DNA from: Gloeophyllum trabeum ATCC 11539
Taxonomy: Eukaryota; Basidiomycota; Agaricomycetes; Gloeophyllales; Gloeophyllaceae
DNA length: 64,000 nt
Assembly (NCBI RefSeq): GCF_000344685.1
Contig: NW_006920414.1
Location: forward strand, 1,544,677-1,608,676
Reading direction: 5' to 3'
The stretch's first letter is position 1; every line of letters starts with the position of its first letter. Below the pieces are notes generated by a model. The model was given only the letters and a program-made list of their open reading frames with translations. It did no database searches and was not told the DNA's origin. The position numbers and the translations under genes were made by a program. Positions 59,062 to 64,000 of the stretch are shown here, one piece after another.

Positions 59062-60487
59062 ATTGACGAATCAACAAAAGGCGACGGGATGAACCAGATG
59101 GATAATGGACCAGCCAGCCGGGATACACGCTTCAACGAATAATGAAAGAGAAAATGACCAGCACAAGAGAGAGAAGGGACAAGAGACGGAGCCCAGCTAC
59201 CGAACTTGTGTTGGACGGGATGGAGGGTGGACGGGGGGTGGTGGGATACCCGAGTTCGGGCAACCCCCTTATGTAGCGGATGAACATTTGAAGAAATCTT
59301 TGATCGCAAAGCCGCGCCGAGAACTGGAGTCTGGCGTTGAGTCCAAGAGCAATCACCATGGATGCGGCCTCCGAGGGACGGTGCCGACTGCGCGGTTGCC
59401 CGCCGAGCGAATCGCGAACAAATCATACAGCCAAAAAAGACTGGAAATGGCAAGCCATTTGTATCTGCCGGTCAATGGAAGGGCTGATTTCTACGTTTCC
59501 TTGGAGAGTTCCTGACCTGCTTACGACGATTACATATCCTCTATAGGGTTTGAATGCCCGCTCAGTCGTTCGTTGCCTAAACTCACAAAGCCTTCCCGGT
59601 CAGTAATCAAACATTCGGCGTATGATACGGAATCAGAACGATACGACCAAATGATGGTTGGTGGCCCATTGCTGCTGTCTCAGCCTGTCTGGCTCCTTCT
59701 GGCCGCGACATAGGCGTTCACCGCGGGAACATACCTCTAATAGGAGCTCTTTCCTTCCATATCCGTATTGCGGTGGCTGGCTACCCTGACTCAATCCTGT
59801 GTACGCAGAGTTCTCTCCGGTCATCGAATACACTGTTCGTTGCTACTGCCATCCAACCCCCATCTCCATCTCGTTGGACCGCATCGTCCTCAGGAGCTGC
59901 TTAGAGCTGCTGCGCTGATTATGATTGACTTCAACTCGCAATGAAAACGTGGATGTGGCCGTCGACCGCGCTTCCCGTGCTATTATTGCACCATTTAACC
60001 TCTGATCCGAGGGGCACATGCGGGTCGCATGTTTCCGTGCCAACTGTGGCCGACTCCTCGTCCTTGCCTACATAGTAGTAAACGTCCCGTCGGCACGGAG
60101 GGAAATGCGGGGAAGCGTCCGGACTCCGAAGAATACAAGCAAGCAAGAGAGAATGGTATGCTACACATCGTGATAACAGGGTACAGTCGTATAACGCAGC
60201 GCTATTGGGTCGTGAAAGAAACGAGGGTAGACTGGAGTCACTAGACATACTGCAGACAGACGAAGTCCAAAACCAAGCAAAATTGAAGCAAATTCACATT
60301 GTCCGCCCGAAGACATCGATCTTCGGTCCGCTCTACACCTCTACTAGAAGATACCAGTCCGCGACATACATAAAAGAACTTCGCATACCAAGGTCCTACC
60401 CTACGACTTCCGCAGCAACACCTGATATAGTGTCCACCGTAGTTCAAATTGGACCATGACCAATGGCAAGACCCTGCCACTCCAACT
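59062..60487. other. Intergenic, no gene seen
   Basis: Upstream of the Egh16-like gene on the minus strand. Short frames only; no repeat recognised. Confidence 0.45.
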
Positions 60488-60703
60488 TTAGAGGTCCAAT
60501 ACCACGACGCAGAGGAAGCCGATGAGGAGGAGGAGGAGAAGCAACCCCGCGAATGCGACAACAAAGGCCGCGACGATGCCAAGGATGACGAGCAGCGCGA
60601 GGGCCACTAGGAGCCGCTGTATTTCGTCCGGCGCGATTGATTGAAGAGAGCGCGAAGGTGCGTCCGGACACGAGGTAAGTGCCATGCTGAGATGGCGTCT
60701 CAT
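60488..60703 (-). CDS. Small putative tail-anchored membrane protein
   Basis: A 71-residue minus-strand frame from ATG at 60703 (or 60688). After about 30 polar residues there is one long, very hydrophobic segment (LLVALALLVILGIVAAFVVA and the following 25 residues) up to the stop. A tail anchor or a two-helix hairpin is possible. A TATATATA element lies ~310 bp upstream. There is no family match; chance occurrence is possible, though a 45-residue hydrophobic run in random sequence is uncommon. Confidence 0.35.
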   Translation of the reverse strand: MRRHLSMALTSCPDAPSRSLQSIAPDEIQRLLVALALLVILGIVAAFVVAFAGLLLLLLLIGFLCVVVLDL

Positions 60704-61011
60704 CGTCAAGGCTGCAATCGCAGCGAGCGAGTCAGTGAGAATGTGATGACGGTAACGAGCCAGACACACCTAATCCCCGTATCCTGGCGCTGTCATCGTA
60801 AGTATAGTCGTACATGTCTTTCTGCGGGTTGCTCGTCATGCTCATGGTGGGAGCGGTGCGATGTGGGTGTCAGAACGTAGGGTTGGACCACAACAACAAG
60901 CCTGCTTGCTGATGACAGTAGTGAAAGATGGGAGCACGCCCCGAATGGACGACCCAGCATGAAGTAGCATGGTATAACAAGACGTCTTGAATGCTCCGAA
61001 AGCGCCCGTGG

Positions 61012-61019
61012 TATATATA
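61012..61019. promoter_or_regulatory. TATATATA element, possible promoter for 60703
   Basis: Palindromic TATA element; read on the minus strand as CTATATATACC it is a good TATA box. Confidence 0.35.
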
Positions 61020-62086
61020 GCAGCACAGCTCGAAAGGCTGACAGACAGGCTGACGGGGCCGAATTGGGTCAGGTCCATTGTGCGAGGGCGGGCACGCTCT
61101 TTTGTGCTCCGGTTAAAGTGCTGTTCACGAACGGAGCAGGGTGAACGAGCTTAAACCCACATATGACAAAAACGAACAATCAAGTTCAATCACGACCCCG
61201 AGAACTCACGATATCATCCCGACGGACACAACGTGGTATGCGACAGCATCACTGCGTCGTGTCTTGTCAGGCAGGCGACAAGCTGTGACCATGGAAGGTG
61301 ACGGGAAATGGACATATGGAGGTATGAAGGCGCGGCCACGCTGTCTGCGCGGATAGCTCGCCAACACTCCCCAAACGCTCTCGTATCCCTGGAGCGACGG
61401 AGGGTACAGTATGGAGTAGTCGGCGGAAGAAACCAGCACCCGGAGACCACTTATAGGAAATACAAAGAAAAGAGAGCGACAGCTTGATACCAGCAACAGG
61501 ACAAGAGCGGAATCAAAGCTGCCAGTGAGTACAGATTGGTGAACGAGACCAAGTCGTCCGAGAAACCCGATCCTTATCCGGGCGGCGTATAGCTGAGTTA
61601 ACTCAAAGACCAAACATATCAAGGCTTCCTCTTCGAGAGTGACCGCGAGCGGAGGCAGGCTATGACTGTTCCCAAAATACCAGACGGCGCCTAGTTTCAT
61701 TTTGCCAGGTCAGTGTCCAGGTCCCTCCCAGCACATCCGGATCGTCCGTAATGCAGGCATAGGGGGTGCCGTCCATACCTGCGGTAGGCGCAGGTGAGAT
61801 GCTGTGAAGAGCGGCGTCCGAGGACTTTGGTTTGACGGCTATCTTGCGGATGGTAAGTGGGGGTGGGCAAGTCCGGACTCACACGCGTACGCTTATGTAA
61901 TCAGATTGTGGCGCTGAAGTGACCAGACTATGAACATTTGCTTCCACACATGCTTTGCGTGGTTCGTGTGTCTCTAAAGCAGGTTCAACATGACAAGAGA
62001 ATAACATAGCATGTCACCAAGATTAGAAGATGATGAAATAGCTAAATTGTGATAGTCGAGCATTATTTACAGGATGTTTCCCAGCA
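61020..62086. other. Intergenic, no gene seen
   Basis: Only short unmotivated frames on both strands. Confidence 0.45.
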
Positions 62087-62572
62087 TTATCCAAGATCTG
62101 ATTCATACTCTAGCTCAACATCATCCGGAGTATCATCATCCAAAACTGCTTCATAAGTCCCCGGCGCATTGGTGGACACCGCAGGACTTTGTAGTATAAG
62201 GAGGCGATCACATTCGGGAAGCGCGCTGTAACGGCCGATGACCTCCTTTAGCTCCGCGAGGAGCGCACTCTTCGACTTCATGTCCTTCTTTTTCTTCGTA
62301 ATGAGATGCCTGAGTTTTGATGCCAGCCACTTGTCTGCTTGAAGATGGAGCTGTTCGACTACCTTGCCAGTAAGGGCATCAAGCCCCGCCTCAGTCAGAA
62401 TAAAGTTGACTGAGTCTAGGCGAGCAGCTCTATCATTGCGCTTCTTCTGCCTCTCCCCAGCTTTGATTCGCTGTTCGTCTGCCGTACGTTGCCTAGCGTC
62501 TACGAGTTCGGAACGTCGAATACATTCCAAGCCGCTCGAATCTTGTTTGCGAGCCGATCGCCGGAGGTAATC

Positions 62573-62615
62573 GTGATTCACGAAATGCAATCCTCCCTAC
62601 AAAGTTGAGGACGCA
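62573..62615 (+). repeat. Inverted repeat, left arm
   Basis: TGCAATCCTCCCTACAAAGT with flanks recurs in reverse complement at 63231-63275; differences include a 3 bp indel and a few substitutions. Confidence 0.75.
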
Positions 62616-62736
62616 GATTATGTAAGCGAGTCGCGCAGCGGCTCGCAAAGTGGACGCGGAGCCATTGCAGCGGATGCGCCCAGACGGTTGCCCGACTAAC
62701 ATATTACCTTATTTTTGAATATTGCCAGTGTGCCGC

Positions 62737-62800
62737 TAGTGCAGCGGTTAGTGTGATGGGTTATTTCAGATGCAACGATGTGAGCTCGAGGTTCAATCCC
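62737..62800 (+). repeat. tRNA-like pol III promoter, SINE-type relic
   Basis: A perfect A-box (TAGTGCAGCGG, 62737-62747) and B-box (GGTTCAATCCC, 62790-62800) at tRNA spacing. The flanking bases do not fold into acceptor and T stems, so it is not a working tRNA gene; a tRNA-derived SINE head is more likely. Confidence 0.55.
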
Positions 62801-63230
62801 AGATGTGGATGATATTTTTCACTTGTGATGATTCTAGTTGTCTTCACTCCGTAACGCAACTTGGAAGTTTTCTTTTGTTCTCTGTCTCATCATGCAGTCA
62901 TTGCAAGGCGCCAATATTGATGACATTGTGGGCACTTTGAGTCCGGACAAGGGCCAATCTATACACAAAGCCTTCACTTGGTATTATACTTTGGGGTTCA
63001 GTTTCAAAAAATTCAAACTACATGTGTACTGATATACAAAACCATTCAACTTCTCATGATCATGGGAGGTGGTGTTACCATTGTACGAATGAATTGCAGT
63101 GAGTACACAACCTCCTCACCATCTTAGGATTTCCATTCCGAAGCGAGTCGCCCCGACTTCAGACGAAGTCCCTCGCAACGCTGCGGGGTTACCGCACAGT
63201 GACTCGACCTTCCATTTATAGCAACTCGCG

Positions 63231-63275
63231 TCCTTAACTTTGTAGGGAGGATTGCACTTTCTTCGTGATTCTCGT
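63231..63275 (-). repeat. Inverted repeat, right arm
   Basis: Reverse complement of 62573-62615 with small differences; part of it is read as coding in the frame ending at 63124. Confidence 0.75.
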
Positions 63276-64000
63276 CACTCAACGTTTCCATATATGCACC
63301 CGTGTTGTTCCTCTGGTGCATGTATATAGCATTCCTCTTGCGCTCCGAGAGATTTGGTTTGTCCCGCATCATGAGGCGGGCACTCCCCAGTGCTCCTTCG
63401 CATGCATCGTTTGTGGCGGGTGCATGAACACGCTCTCGCTCTTCGGCAGTTGCTTGATGAATGCTACCTCCCTCAATGAACTCTGAGCTGAAGCGCTCCC
63501 ATGTCTTCTGCGCGCCTTCACAGAATGCAATCAACACGGCCCGGAGGTGTGGGAGCTCCGGGGCCATTTCATGTATTCTTGCAATCACCGCCGGAGACTC
63601 CCACTCTTCTCCGTGTAGGCATGCCGCCTGATGAGTTGTTGACGGCGACAGCAGAAGGTCAGGATCTTCAATTATTTTCTGCAGATGGTCTCGGACGTCC
63701 CGGTGCAATGGACCCAAGTCTAAGGCATTAACCGAGGCAACACCGCCGCCCCGTACCACCTGCATGTATGGATGCGAGATGACCTGAGCATAGAGAGCCA
63801 ACACCGCAAGCTCTGTTAGGGTAGCAGGATCGTGAAGGGCGGAATAGAGATTTTTTTCGATATTTGTGAATCCAGAGTTATCTTTCTTGGCGTCTCTAAC
63901 CATTTCAAGGAACTGAATATGTTCCTTCAGATACAAGATCAATACAATCGCTGCAGCGCAATGGGATTGAAACCGGGTGTTACTGGTGTCCGGGAAGTAG

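Larger units (their letters stand above)
62087..64000 (-). pseudogene. Multicopy-type agaricomycete gene, partial and interrupted
   Basis: The minus-strand frame is open at the window edge (its 5' end lies beyond 64000) with YFPDTSNTRFQSHC, then FLEMVRDAKKDNSGF, LTELAVLALYAQVISHPYMQ, LDLGPLHRDV and APATNDACEGALGSARLMM, and a turn MHQRNNTGAYM near 63310. The C-terminal part continues in another frame at 62087-62590 (FVNHDYLRRSARKQDSSGLE, then a Lys/Arg-rich helix and an acidic end). Between them lie ~600 bp with stops, a pair of ~45 bp inverted repeats and a tRNA-like promoter. A GTAACC...TTTGTAG intron could join the parts in frame, so an intact gene is not excluded. I remember this family as repeated, transposon-like loci in mushroom genomes; no catalytic motif is identified. 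Confidence 0.6.

Noticed and set aside
62730..62810. Functional tRNA gene
   Set aside because: A and B boxes are perfect but acceptor and T stems do not pair.
1..64000. CRISPR array, rRNA, bacterial operon or secondary-metabolite cluster
   Set aside because: No spaced direct repeats, no rRNA-like sequence, eukaryotic split genes throughout, and no core biosynthetic enzyme.

Overview
This window is nuclear DNA of a filamentous basidiomycete, most likely a mushroom-forming agaricomycete. Almost every recognisable gene is cut by many 45-60 nt GT-AG introns with CTRAY-like branch points. Genes sit on both strands with short intergenic spaces. Several proteins (fungal DUF917-fused hydantoinase, Egh16-like secreted protein, fungal F-box/LRR-like proteins, Bud6) are of fungal type. 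I see no bacterial operons, CRISPR array or rRNA. Gene models were built by hand, by joining reading frames across GT-AG sites and checking that phase is kept.

Layout. 0-12.8 kb is gene-poor. It holds two related C2HC zinc-finger-like genes (2.26 and 7.2 kb), a third gene of similar build (10.65 kb) and a small TMEM170-like membrane protein (3.86 kb). 12.8-26.7 kb holds monothiol glutaredoxin GRX5, a membrane-anchored short-chain dehydrogenase, a divergent pair of SAICAR synthetase (ADE1) and a microbial-type poly(ADP-ribose) glycohydrolase, an unidentified multi-exon gene, and a 31-exon hydantoinase/oxoprolinase-DUF917 fusion gene containing 9, 16 and 18 nt micro-exons. 27-43 kb holds two paralogue pairs in mirror image around 35.1 kb: a stand-alone Bud6 N-terminal-domain gene and an F-box gene on the minus strand, against an F-box gene and full-length BUD6 on the plus strand. 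RSA4/NLE1 and a pirin gene diverge from the centre. 43-49.4 kb holds a Dcr2-like phosphoesterase, mitochondrial ribosomal protein uL23m and a leucine-rich-repeat protein. 49.4-52.8 kb looks empty. 52.8-54.3 kb is a Mutator-like transposable element with 219/220 bp terminal inverted repeats and a perfect 9 bp target-site duplication; an assembly gap of N lies in its middle. 54.5-59.1 kb holds a gene with a KEN motif and an Egh16-like secreted protein. The right end (62.1-64 kb) holds a partial, repeat-disrupted gene of a family I associate with multicopy agaricomycete loci.

The conserved genes are housekeeping: purine synthesis (ADE1), Fe-S trafficking (GRX5), 60S ribosome assembly (RSA4), mitochondrial translation (uL23m), polarity and actin (BUD6), 5-oxoproline or hydantoin hydrolysis. 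They do not form a biosynthetic cluster. The most unusual signals are the mirror-image duplicated block, the well-preserved Mutator-like element next to a promoter, and the micro-exons of the hydantoinase gene.
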